NCBI GenBank assembly: GCA_002317225.1
Contig: DCIW01000074.1
Span: 1 to 8,870, forward strand
DNA: 8,870 nucleotides
DNA from: Prevotellaceae bacterium UBA1716
GTDB lineage: Bacteria; Bacteroidota; Bacteroidia; Bacteroidales; Bacteroidaceae
Reading direction: 5' to 3'
Numbering within the stretch: the first letter of the stretch is position 1; each line of letters starts with the position of its first letter. The translations under genes and the position numbers were made by a program. Below, piece after piece: positions 1 through 6,044 of this stretch. Under the pieces are notes generated by a model that worked only from the letters and a program-made list of their open reading frames with translations, ran no database searches and was not told the origin of the DNA.

Positions 1-1115
1 TAAGTACGAGTGGAACGACCTGCCTTTGCTTGGTTTTGGAACACACACTTCTTTGCATCAAAGACCGTATGACCTTGCGAACCCCATCCCCACATACCAT
101 CAGGATTCTTGTCTTCGTTCTTGCCTGTTGAATCGCCACAAAGGAATACCATTGGTTTGCCTTTCTCACGCTTTTGGTCACAACGCTTTGGAGTGACACG
201 GTTGTTCATGAAAGACTTGAGGCGAACGAGTTGAGGATCATTGCTTGCAGCAACACCTTCTGCTGCCGAACGGGCATTCATCATCGCTCCGAAAGCAGAC
301 GAATGAATCTTGTCGAGGTAGAAATGGTAGTCAGTCTTCCAAGGACCGTACTGCTCAAGTTTCTTGGCAGATATATCGTTGAGATCGATTACAGGGACAC
401 ACATTTCTTTTCCGATAGCGAAGATTGCGGGAGTGAAATCGGTGAGTTTTCTTTGTACCGTCTTATTATCGCTTTCGTATGCATTGCGAGGGGTGAGAGT
501 GAAGAGGATTGGTATGCCTCCCTTTGCACGTACATCGTTGATAAACATGCGGGTATAGTCGCCAAAGGTATAGACAGTCTCTTGCTTCTTGGTTATTTTG
601 TTGAAGATAGAGATGGAGTCATGCTTGATGGAGAGTTTGCCGTCGGGACGATAGGAAGAACGGGCACGGATAGAGTCGATTGGGCCATTATCGTTGTGTC
701 CGAGTTCGAGGAAAACATAATCTCCCGGGCGAATTGCTTCGCGAATTGGTGTCCAAAGGGTATTGTAGAAGGTACGAGGAGAAGTGCCTCCAAGGGCTTG
801 GTTCTCAACGGTTATCTTTTCTGCATCATAATATTCGTGAGCATAGAATCCCCAACCCCATTGGCCATTATCGCCATTGCCACGGGTTCCTGTACGCATA
901 GTCGAATTGCCTACAAGGAAGAGGACTGGATTATTGCCCTTGCGACTGCTTCCAGGGACAGGGCGTGCTTGGTTTGCAATATCGAGAGAGTCGGCTGTCA
1001 GATCGCGTACTCCATTGATATCGAGCCAGATCTCACCTTTTTCATTTTGGGCGAAAGAGTGGGAAGTGAAAAGTGAAAAGAGAATAGTTACTGTTAGAGT
1101 TAATAGACGGTGCAT
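1..1115 (-). CDS. Secreted tandem SGNH/CE12-type acetylesterase (rhamnogalacturonan acetylesterase-like), 3' end missing
   Basis: The reading frame starts at the ATG at 1115 and is open for 371 codons to the left edge, so the C-terminus is missing. An in-frame TGA lies upstream and no other ATG precedes it. Residues 1-22 form a signal peptide (hydrophobic core, cleavage likely at SFA|Q), so the product is exported. Domain 1 (about 64-290) has the SGNH blocks: GNST with the candidate nucleophile Ser71, NQALGGTS at 105-112, GHND at 139-142 and DKIH at 268-271. A second copy begins near 320 with GDST (Ser329) and NQAKAGRSTRT at 361-371, where the window ends. This pattern is that of family CE12 rhamnogalacturonan acetylesterases, which remove acetyl groups from pectin. 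Block I of domain 1 is GNS rather than the usual GDS; the catalytic Ser, Asp and His appear kept. The gene starts 23 bases after the Nudix gene, so it is probably co-transcribed. The substrate is inferred; xylan or other acetylated glycans remain possible. Confidence 0.82.
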   Translation of the reverse strand, partial: MHRLLTLTVTILFSLFTSHSFAQNEKGEIWLDINGVRDLTADSLDIANQARPVPGSSRKGNNPVLFLVGNSTMRTGTRGNGDNGQWGWGFYAHEYYDAEKITVENQALGGTSPRTFYNTLWTPIREAIRPGDYVFLELGHNDNGPIDSIRARSSYRPDGKLSIKHDSISIFNKITKKQETVYTFGDYTRMFINDVRAKGGIPILFTLTPRNAYESDNKTVQRKLTDFTPAIFAIGKEMCVPVIDLNDISAKKLEQYGPWKTDYHFYLDKIHSSAFGAMMNARSAAEGVAASNDPQLVRLKSFMNNRVTPKRCDQKREKGKPMVFLCGDSTGKNEDKNPDGMWGWGSQGHTVFDAKKCVFQNQAKAGRSTRT

Positions 1116-1138
1116 AATAGTTAGGTATGTAATAATAA

Positions 1139-1669
1139 TTAGTCAATTAGATGGACGCGTTTGAGTTCGCTTTCGAAGTTTGGAGTAAAGACATCCTTGC
1201 CGAGATTTTCCTTTATCTCTTCAACGGACCAGAAGCGACCGCCATCTGTTTCAGCAGAAGGGGTGATAGGGCCATCGTAGATTGTTTTGTGGACAAAGAC
1301 GAGTTCCTTTTCGCGAGCAGATTCGAAGACGTACTTCTCGATTCGTTCTGGGGTGAAGTCGGTGATACCAAGTTCTTCTTCAACCTCACGCTTCAAAGCT
1401 TGTTCCACGTTTTCTCCAAGGTCGATATGGCCGCCTACAGCTGTGTCCCACTTGTTTGGTTGGATATCTTTCCATGCAGGACGCTTTTGAAGGTAGAGTT
1501 CGCCTTTGGAATTGAAGACATGGAGATGAACTACGGGATGAAGGAGTTTGCTGCCCGAATGGCATTCGCCTCGAGTAGCGGCAGAGATGATATTGCCCTC
1601 TTCGTCGACGATAGGGAACATCTCTTGGGAGTTATCTTGTTGGGTTGCAATCATCTTATCATTTACCAT
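1139..1669 (-). CDS. Nudix hydrolase (YfcD/IPP isomerase-like subgroup)
   Basis: This 176-residue cytoplasmic protein carries a complete Nudix box: G80, E86, then REVEEELGI at 94-102, matching GX5EX7REUXEEXGU. The glutamates bind the divalent metal that drives hydrolysis of a nucleoside or other diphosphate. The segment before the box (KLLHPVVHLHVF, then LYLQKRP and KWDTAVGGH) resembles the YfcD-like Nudix group, which is related in fold to isopentenyl-diphosphate isomerase. The exact substrate cannot be read from the sequence. The start is uncertain: the ATG at 1669 lies inside an AAATGGT heptamer repeat directly after an in-frame TAA, and a second ATG at 1654 (residue 6) would give 171 residues with the repeat outside the coding region. 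The longer form is listed, but the shorter is equally plausible. It lies between queA and the acetylesterase on the same strand with short gaps, fitting an operon. Confidence 0.9.
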   Translation of the reverse strand: MVNDKMIATQQDNSQEMFPIVDEEGNIISAATRGECHSGSKLLHPVVHLHVFNSKGELYLQKRPAWKDIQPNKWDTAVGGHIDLGENVEQALKREVEEELGITDFTPERIEKYVFESAREKELVFVHKTIYDGPITPSAETDGGRFWSVEEIKENLGKDVFTPNFESELKRVHLID

Positions 1670-1694
1670 TTAAGTATTTACCATTTACCATTTG
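1660..1694 (-). repeat. AAATGGT heptamer tandem repeat at the Nudix gene start
   Basis: Read on the minus strand, the tract is AAATGGT, AAATGGT, AAATACTT, AAATGGT, AAATGAT: three exact heptamers and two variants. It fills much of the 46-base gap between the queA stop and the Nudix start and includes the first Nudix ATG and several out-of-frame ATGs. Because 7 is not a multiple of 3, gain or loss of a unit changes which ATG is in frame. No hairpin is evident in it. Confidence 0.75.
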
Positions 1695-1715
1695 GGCTTG
1701 CGCTTGGAACGGGGG

Positions 1716-2915
1716 CTATGGGATGAGTAATGAGGAGTCGCCGTAGGAGAGGAAACGGAAGTCGTGAGCGAGGGCATAGTCGTAGATCTTGTGCCAATCG
1801 CCTTGGAGGAAGGCGGAGACGAGGAGCAAGAGGGTGGACTGTGGTTGGTGGAAATTGGTCACCATGAGTTTCACGATGTGGTATTGGTAGCCGGGGGCGA
1901 TGATGATTTGGGTTGATGATTGGAGGACGTCGAGGTTATGCTTTTCCATATAGGCAAGAAGACCATTGAGGGCATCAACCGTAGGAATTGACTCTGTTTC
2001 GTAAGGAGTCCATTGAGGAATATGGAGATCTTCTTCACCATTCAAGGCACGAATACCCATATAGTAAAGGCTTTCGAGAGTGCGAACAGAGGTAGTGCCT
2101 ACAGCGATTGCTTCACCGTTGTGGGCGATAAGCTTTTCGATTGTTTGCTTGCGAACAGCAATATGTTCGGTGTGCATGTCGTGACCACCAATCTCTTCGC
2201 TCTTGACTGGTTTGAAGGTACCTGCACCAACGTGGAGAGTCACTTCTTCGCGGTCAATTCCGTGCTTGTCAACATCAGCAAGAACCTCGGGAGTGAAGTG
2301 GAGTCCTGCGGTAGGAGCAGCTACAGAACCTTTAATCTTGGAATAGACAGTTTGGTAAGTCTTGAGGTCACTTTCTTCGGTCTTGCGATTGAGGTAAGGA
2401 GGGATTGGGAGTTCGCCTGTTGCTTCAATCAATTCGGACCATGCAACATCACCATCCCACTCGAAAAGAATCTCCTGACTTGTGCCATGAGTGCCTATGC
2501 GAGTAGCTGAGAGTTGTACCTTCTTGCCACCAACTTCGATGTCTTGATATAAGGAACCGTTCTTCCATTTTTTGGAGTTGCCTACCAAGCAATACCAGTT
2601 GCACTTTTCCTTTGTGGCAAAGTTCTCTTGGTATTCGGCAGGGAAGGATGGTTCGAGCAGGAAGATCTCAATCAAGGCTCCTGATTCCTTGTGGAAATGG
2701 AGGCGGGCACGAATCACCTTGGTGTTGTTGAATACCATCAAGGCGTTCGTTGGGAGGTAGTTGGGGATATTTTTGAAGATATCTTGTGAAACCTCACCAT
2801 GATTGTAGATGAGGAGTTTGCTCTCATCACGTTTTGGGAGAGGATATTTGGCTATTCGCTCGTCGGGGAGAGGATAGTTGTAGTCGGATATGTGGATGTT
2901 TTTGGGGTTGTTCAT
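1716..2915 (-). CDS. queA: S-adenosylmethionine:tRNA ribosyltransferase-isomerase QueA
   Basis: QueA transfers and isomerises the ribosyl group of S-adenosylmethionine onto preQ1 in the tRNA anticodon, giving epoxyqueuosine in the queuosine pathway. It is cytoplasmic. The 399-residue product shows the family signatures in order: PLPDERIAKYPL (15-26), MVFNNTKVIRARL (60-72), GELPIPPYLNR (167-177), GSVAAPTAGLHF (196-207), LHVGAGTF (227-234), GTTSVRTLES (273-282) and TNFHQPQSTLL (353-363), ending in FRFLSYGDSSLLI. It is longer than the roughly 350 residues usual for QueA. The extra length is mainly between GTTSVRTLES and the conserved PGY near 341-343, and around 90-150. The frame stays open upstream to 3017, but that extension would overlap the GH31 gene and is low-complexity; the ATG at 2915 gives the family's normal N-terminus. 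The gene follows GH31 by 55 bases and precedes the Nudix gene by 46. Confidence 0.95.
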   Translation of the reverse strand: MNNPKNIHISDYNYPLPDERIAKYPLPKRDESKLLIYNHGEVSQDIFKNIPNYLPTNALMVFNNTKVIRARLHFHKESGALIEIFLLEPSFPAEYQENFATKEKCNWYCLVGNSKKWKNGSLYQDIEVGGKKVQLSATRIGTHGTSQEILFEWDGDVAWSELIEATGELPIPPYLNRKTEESDLKTYQTVYSKIKGSVAAPTAGLHFTPEVLADVDKHGIDREEVTLHVGAGTFKPVKSEEIGGHDMHTEHIAVRKQTIEKLIAHNGEAIAVGTTSVRTLESLYYMGIRALNGEEDLHIPQWTPYETESIPTVDALNGLLAYMEKHNLDVLQSSTQIIIAPGYQYHIVKLMVTNFHQPQSTLLLLVSAFLQGDWHKIYDYALAHDFRFLSYGDSSLLIP

Positions 2916-2926
2916 TGTTGGGGGGA

Positions 2927-2968
2927 CGCCGAAATCGGCGAGGGTAAGTAATCTAAATCGGCGAGGGG
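2927..2968. repeat. Direct repeat and GC-rich hairpin between GH31 and queA
   Basis: The 13-mer AAATCGGCGAGGG (plus strand) occurs at 2932-2944 and again at 2955-2967, a period of 23 bases. The first copy overlaps a near-perfect palindrome, CGCCGAAATCGGCG, at 2927-2940, which can form a 6-base stem with a two-base turn. The tract lies wholly in the 55-base gap between the GH31 stop and the queA start and is more GC-rich than the other gaps. It could be a processing or partial termination site, or the remnant of a short palindromic repeat. There is no U-tract typical of an intrinsic terminator. Confidence 0.6.
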
Positions 2969-2970
2969 GG

Positions 2971-5235
2971 TTAGTATTTCTTGGTGTATTGCTTAGACCA
3001 GTCGATCTTGTCGACACTCTGGGCTACAGGGACGTGAGGGATTTCGGAACCTTGCTTGACGAGGACGATGATTTCGATGTCGCCGGCTTCGATGGTGTGA
3101 TAACCTGGAGAGTAGGTCTTGCCAGTCTGGTAGTCAACCCAGTTGTTGCCTTGTGGGAGATAGACGATGCGGGAGTTGCCATCTTCAACGAGAGGAGCAA
3201 CGAGCATATCAGAACCAAACATGTATTCGTCTTCGATAGTCCAAGCACCTGGGTCGTTAGGGTATTCGAGAAGGAGAGCACGCTGCATTGGCCAACCATT
3301 GGCACAGCAAATCTTAGCTTGATCAACAATGTAAGGCATAAGCTGGTACTTCATCTCGGCACACTTACGGTAGTAGTTGACGAAGTCTTCGTTGTAAAGC
3401 CAAGCCTCAGTATCAACACCATGAGCACGAGAATGAGAAGTAAAGAAGCCGTATGGTACCCAACGACGATAGAGTTTCTCAGGACTCTTAGTCACGAAAC
3501 CACCCATATCGTTGCTCCAGAATGAGAAACCACTCATACCGAATGAAAGTCCACCGCGAATATCACCGATAAGACCTGTGTTGGTAGTTGCAGCATCACC
3601 ACCCCAATGGAGAGGATAACGCTGAGAACCAGCCCAAGCAGAACGAGCCCAGATGATGCCTTCACCATTGTTGGTTTGTTTGATGATATCGTAGGCTGCT
3701 TTGTTGTAGCGAACAGGGTAGAGGTTGTGCTCGTAGAGACCTGTGCGGCCATTGTGGTAGACACCATTGAAGTAAGGGGCTGCTTCGCCGAAGTCGGCTT
3801 TGATGACACCTACACCTTGCTTGAGAAGACCTGCGAGCTTGTCTTGATACCAAGTTACGGTAGCAGGATTGGTGAAGTCGAGGACTGCATCCTCAACAGG
3901 GAGTTGTCCCTTGCCATTGAGCACACAAAGCTTCTTGTCAACGAGTTCGTTAAAGTACTTATTCTTTGGAGTGAAGTAAGTGAGTTGCCAGAGACAAACA
4001 TGGAAACCGTCCTTCTTCATCTGCGAAAGCATCTTAGTTGGGTTCTTGAAACGATCCTTAGCAAACTGATAGTCGCATTGCCAATCTACACCAAACCAAC
4101 CAGTATCAAAGTGAATCACATCAGTAGGAATCTTCAAGTCGCGAAGTTTCTTACATACTTCAAGACCTTCATCCTGAGAGAAGTAAGTGATACGGCTCTG
4201 CCATGTACCGAAAGACCAAAGAGGTGGCATTTCAGGACGACCTACGAGTGCTGTATATTCAGAAAGGATATCCTTAGGTTCGCCGAAGAAGATGAAAAAG
4301 TCCATTTCCTCATCAGCCATGAAGAGTTTGTTGGCACCTATGTAAGACTGACCGAAGTCGCAAGTCACAGGAGCAGATGTATGCATGAAGATACCATAGC
4401 CCTTGTTCGAGAAGAAGAAAGGAATAGGCTTGTACATGTCAGGAGTTTCAGGACCCTGAGGGTCAACAACGGTGAGGTTTACCTTCTGACCAACCTTATT
4501 GAGAGAAGTGAACGACTCGCCACAACCAAAGATCTTCTCAGATGGAGAAAGAGAGAATACAGGATTGATGGCACGAGAGTTGTCCGAACCACGCTTCATA
4601 AACATGAATGGTGGCACTTTGACCTGAGTAGAGTCGTTGTCGCTCCAAGTGCGGGTGTGGGTGAGTTCTTTGCCGTTCTTGTCTTTGATGACGATGCGCC
4701 AAGGGTATTTGTTGATGGTGATGGAGCCTTGAGGGGAAGAATAGACTACGGATGAAGAGGTTGCTGACTTCTTCCACTGGGAGGAACCATCAGCAGGCTT
4801 GCCAACGAGCATCACTTCATCCGAATAATCATCCTTAGGAACGATTGGAGATGTGTAGACACGAATACGGACAGTACGCTCGTTGACTGGTTCGAGAGAG
4901 AACTGAAGTTCTGGGTCGTTGTCGTATGCAGTATTTGGGAAGTCAAGCATCTGGAGAGGCTGGTGCAAGTAGGTATTTGCATTGAAAGCCTGACGAGGCA
5001 TAAGTTGCTGGCGCTTCCACTTGAGAGTGCCCTTACCTGTTGTAGTATCAAAATTTACGAGACTGTCAGCAAAGAAATAGATGTTGCTGAAGTCGGAGAA
5101 TTGCTGAGACACATCGATAGACTGTCCCTGAAGGTATTGGATGCCGTTGTTAGTAGTTAGTTGGGCTGAAGCAGAAGCAGTACACATCATAAGTGCTGCA
5201 GAAGCCAAGCCTTTGAGAATATTCTTTCCTTTCAT
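2971..5235 (-). CDS. Secreted GH31 glycoside hydrolase, alpha-xylosidase (YicI) type
   Basis: The 754-residue product is an exo-acting retaining glycosidase of family GH31. A signal peptide covers residues 1-24 (ASA|Q), predicting periplasmic or cell-surface location; Cys18 is not in a lipobox. Residues about 30-330 form the N-terminal beta-sandwich region and about 335-660 the catalytic barrel. The nucleophile is Asp481 in IKADFGE and the acid/base is Asp547 in HWGGD, preceded by ARSAWAGSQRYP (530-541). The K-x-D-F-G-E form of the nucleophile motif is that of YicI-like alpha-xylosidases rather than the WxDMNE of alpha-glucosidases. The preferred substrate is therefore probably xylosyl-capped oligosaccharides such as those from xyloglucan, though other GH31 activities are possible. 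The C-terminus ends in a short basic tail. It is the first gene of the minus-strand cluster that also encodes an acetylesterase. Its leader contains the long palindrome at 5252-5438. No SusC/SusD pair is visible nearby. Confidence 0.93.
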   Translation of the reverse strand: MKGKNILKGLASAALMMCTASASAQLTTNNGIQYLQGQSIDVSQQFSDFSNIYFFADSLVNFDTTTGKGTLKWKRQQLMPRQAFNANTYLHQPLQMLDFPNTAYDNDPELQFSLEPVNERTVRIRVYTSPIVPKDDYSDEVMLVGKPADGSSQWKKSATSSSVVYSSPQGSITINKYPWRIVIKDKNGKELTHTRTWSDNDSTQVKVPPFMFMKRGSDNSRAINPVFSLSPSEKIFGCGESFTSLNKVGQKVNLTVVDPQGPETPDMYKPIPFFFSNKGYGIFMHTSAPVTCDFGQSYIGANKLFMADEEMDFFIFFGEPKDILSEYTALVGRPEMPPLWSFGTWQSRITYFSQDEGLEVCKKLRDLKIPTDVIHFDTGWFGVDWQCDYQFAKDRFKNPTKMLSQMKKDGFHVCLWQLTYFTPKNKYFNELVDKKLCVLNGKGQLPVEDAVLDFTNPATVTWYQDKLAGLLKQGVGVIKADFGEAAPYFNGVYHNGRTGLYEHNLYPVRYNKAAYDIIKQTNNGEGIIWARSAWAGSQRYPLHWGGDAATTNTGLIGDIRGGLSFGMSGFSFWSNDMGGFVTKSPEKLYRRWVPYGFFTSHSRAHGVDTEAWLYNEDFVNYYRKCAEMKYQLMPYIVDQAKICCANGWPMQRALLLEYPNDPGAWTIEDEYMFGSDMLVAPLVEDGNSRIVYLPQGNNWVDYQTGKTYSPGYHTIEAGDIEIIVLVKQGSEIPHVPVAQSVDKIDWSKQYTKKY

Positions 5236-5251
5236 ATGAATTATAAATTAT

Positions 5252-5438
5252 TAAGTAGGTATTCAAAATTATTTATATATATCTTTGTAGGTGTAATTTT
5301 ACATTTTAATCATCTCTTTGGCGCATCTTTCTTCTTCAGTATCAGTCACTATGCCCGCATAGCTCCTTCTACTGAAAAAAGAAACCTGCATCCAAATAGA
5401 TTGATTCAAATATAAAAATAATTATGAACACCTACTTA
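5252..5438. repeat. Long imperfect palindrome (MITE-like element or structured leader) in the GH31-tadA gap
   Basis: The 352-base gap at 5236-5587 holds no credible gene; most of it is this palindrome. Terminal arms at 5252-5274 and 5416-5438 are inverted copies with 21 of 23 positions paired, starting with TAAGTAGGT at each outer end. Farther in, 5300-5320 pairs with about 5392-5414 (three mismatches and one gap), then 5328-5341 pairs with 5370-5384 (one mismatch and one bulge). A symmetric seven-base bubble follows, and the tip is the hairpin CTATGC-CC-GCATAG at 5349-5362. The left half carries about 21 extra bases (around 5275-5299) that include a third GTAGGT at 5287-5292. No clear target-site duplication flanks the ends. 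It could be a miniature inverted-repeat element or, transcribed from the minus strand, a long hairpin in the GH31 5' leader. Confidence 0.65.
5407..5414 (-). promoter_or_regulatory. Candidate -7 box inside the palindrome, facing GH31
   Basis: The minus strand reads TATATTTG, an exact match to the Bacteroidetes -7 box TAnnTTTG, pointing at GH31. No TTTG is found 19-21 bases upstream, so support is weak. It sits in the right half of the palindrome; the paired left-half position reads TACATTTT, which is not a match. Confidence 0.25.
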
Positions 5439-5458
5439 TCAGATTAGCTTTTATGGTG

Positions 5459-5466
5459 CAAAGTTA
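5459..5466 (-). promoter_or_regulatory. Candidate GH31 promoter -7 box
   Basis: The minus strand reads TAACTTTG followed by CA, a good TAnnTTTG -7 match in a T-rich setting. A transcript starting near 5452 would have a leader of about 215 bases carrying the entire palindrome. A clear -33 TTTG at the expected spacing is missing, so activity could depend on a regulator. Confidence 0.4.
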
Positions 5467-5508
5467 CAAAAAAAAATGGTTTATAGGGTCTTTTTGATTT
5501 TATTTGTC

Positions 5509-5547
5509 TAAATTTGCAAAGAAAATCGAGTTTGATTGATAGGTTTG
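5509..5547 (+). promoter_or_regulatory. Candidate tadA promoter region with two -7 boxes
   Basis: Two plus-strand matches to TAnnTTTG precede tadA: TAAATTTG at 5509-5516 and TAGGTTTG at 5540-5547. The second has a TTTG at 5513-5516 with a 23-base spacer, slightly longer than usual; the first has no TTTG at normal spacing. Initiation from the second box would give a leader of roughly 35 bases. Confidence 0.4.
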
Positions 5548-5587
5548 AATGATAATAGACTAACAAGTTATAAGGTTATAGAAAAAA

Positions 5588-6019
5588 ATGGAAGACGAAA
5601 AGTTCATGCAACAAGCACTTGTCGAAGCACGCAAGGCATTGGCACAAGACGAAATACCAATTGGTGCGGTCGTGGTGGCGGGCGGTGTCATCATCGGTCG
5701 TGGGCATAATCTCACAGAGACCCTTCATGATGTGACTGCCCATGCCGAAATGCAAGCGATTACGGCTGCCGAGGAGTATTTGGGAGGGAAATATCTTGAC
5801 AAATGCACTCTTTATGTAACGGTTGAACCTTGTATTATGTGTGCAGGAGCAATTGGTTGGAGTCAATGTGGAAGAATCGTGTTTGGAGCAAGTGACCCAA
5901 AACGTGGCTATCAGACTTATGCACCTAAGGCGTTTCATCCAAAGGCACAAACCGTTGGTGGTGTGCTTGAAGAGGAATGCAGTAAGCTCATGAAGGACTT
6001 CTTCAAGAGCAAACGTTGA
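5588..6019 (+). CDS. tadA: tRNA-specific adenosine deaminase TadA
   Basis: TadA deaminates A34 to inosine in the wobble position of tRNA-Arg(ACG), letting one tRNA read several arginine codons. It works in the cytoplasm as a zinc-dependent homodimer. The 143-residue length is close to normal for the family. The zinc and catalytic motif is complete: HAE at 52-54 (His52 ligand, Glu54 proton shuttle) and PCIMC at 81-85 (Cys82 and Cys85 ligands). Flanking segments IPIGAVVV, GRGHN and the tail region VGGVLEEECSKLMKDFF also match TadA rather than cytidine or guanine deaminases. The ATG at 5588 gives the usual N-terminus and follows an A-rich stretch without a strong ribosome binding site. The gene is divergent from GH31 and convergent with the MATE gene, whose stop codon is nine bases away. 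Confidence 0.95.
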   Translation: MEDEKFMQQALVEARKALAQDEIPIGAVVVAGGVIIGRGHNLTETLHDVTAHAEMQAITAAEEYLGGKYLDKCTLYVTVEPCIMCAGAIGWSQCGRIVFGASDPKRGYQTYAPKAFHPKAQTVGGVLEEECSKLMKDFFKSKR

Positions 6020-6044
6020 CAGAGGTAGCTAAGGTTTGCTCCTT
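6005..6044. terminator. Possible bidirectional stem-loop over the tadA and MATE stop codons
   Basis: GAGCAAAC at 6007-6014 and GTTTGCTC at 6034-6041 are perfect inverted copies separated by 19 bases. Allowing one bulged base extends the stem to AAG/CTT at the outer ends. The structure spans the stop codons of both convergent genes, the natural place for a shared terminator, since only nine bases separate the stops. No T-run follows on either strand, so it is not a classical intrinsic terminator. Confidence 0.35.

Noticed and set aside
174..1076. A 300-codon plus-strand open frame
   Set aside because: It lies antisense to the acetylesterase frame, which has a signal peptide and SGNH motifs; the plus-strand translation shows no recognisable domain.
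1660..1694. CRISPR-like array
   Set aside because: The units are seven bases and contiguous with no spacers, so this is a simple tandem repeat.
2916..3017. A 34-residue N-terminal extension of QueA
   Set aside because: It would overlap the GH31 3' end and translate the GC-rich repeat; the family N-terminus fits the ATG at 2915.
3607..4755. A 382-codon plus-strand open frame opposite GH31
   Set aside because: The opposite strand encodes the GH31 catalytic domain with intact motifs; the plus-strand product is a by-product of its codon bias.
2971..5235. GH31 as a lipoprotein via Cys18
   Set aside because: The residues before the cysteine (LMM) do not form a lipobox, while an ASA|Q signal peptidase I site is clear.
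5236..5587. A small gene or tRNA in the long intergenic gap
   Set aside because: No open frame with a plausible start and no tRNA cloverleaf were seen; the palindrome accounts for the visible pairing.
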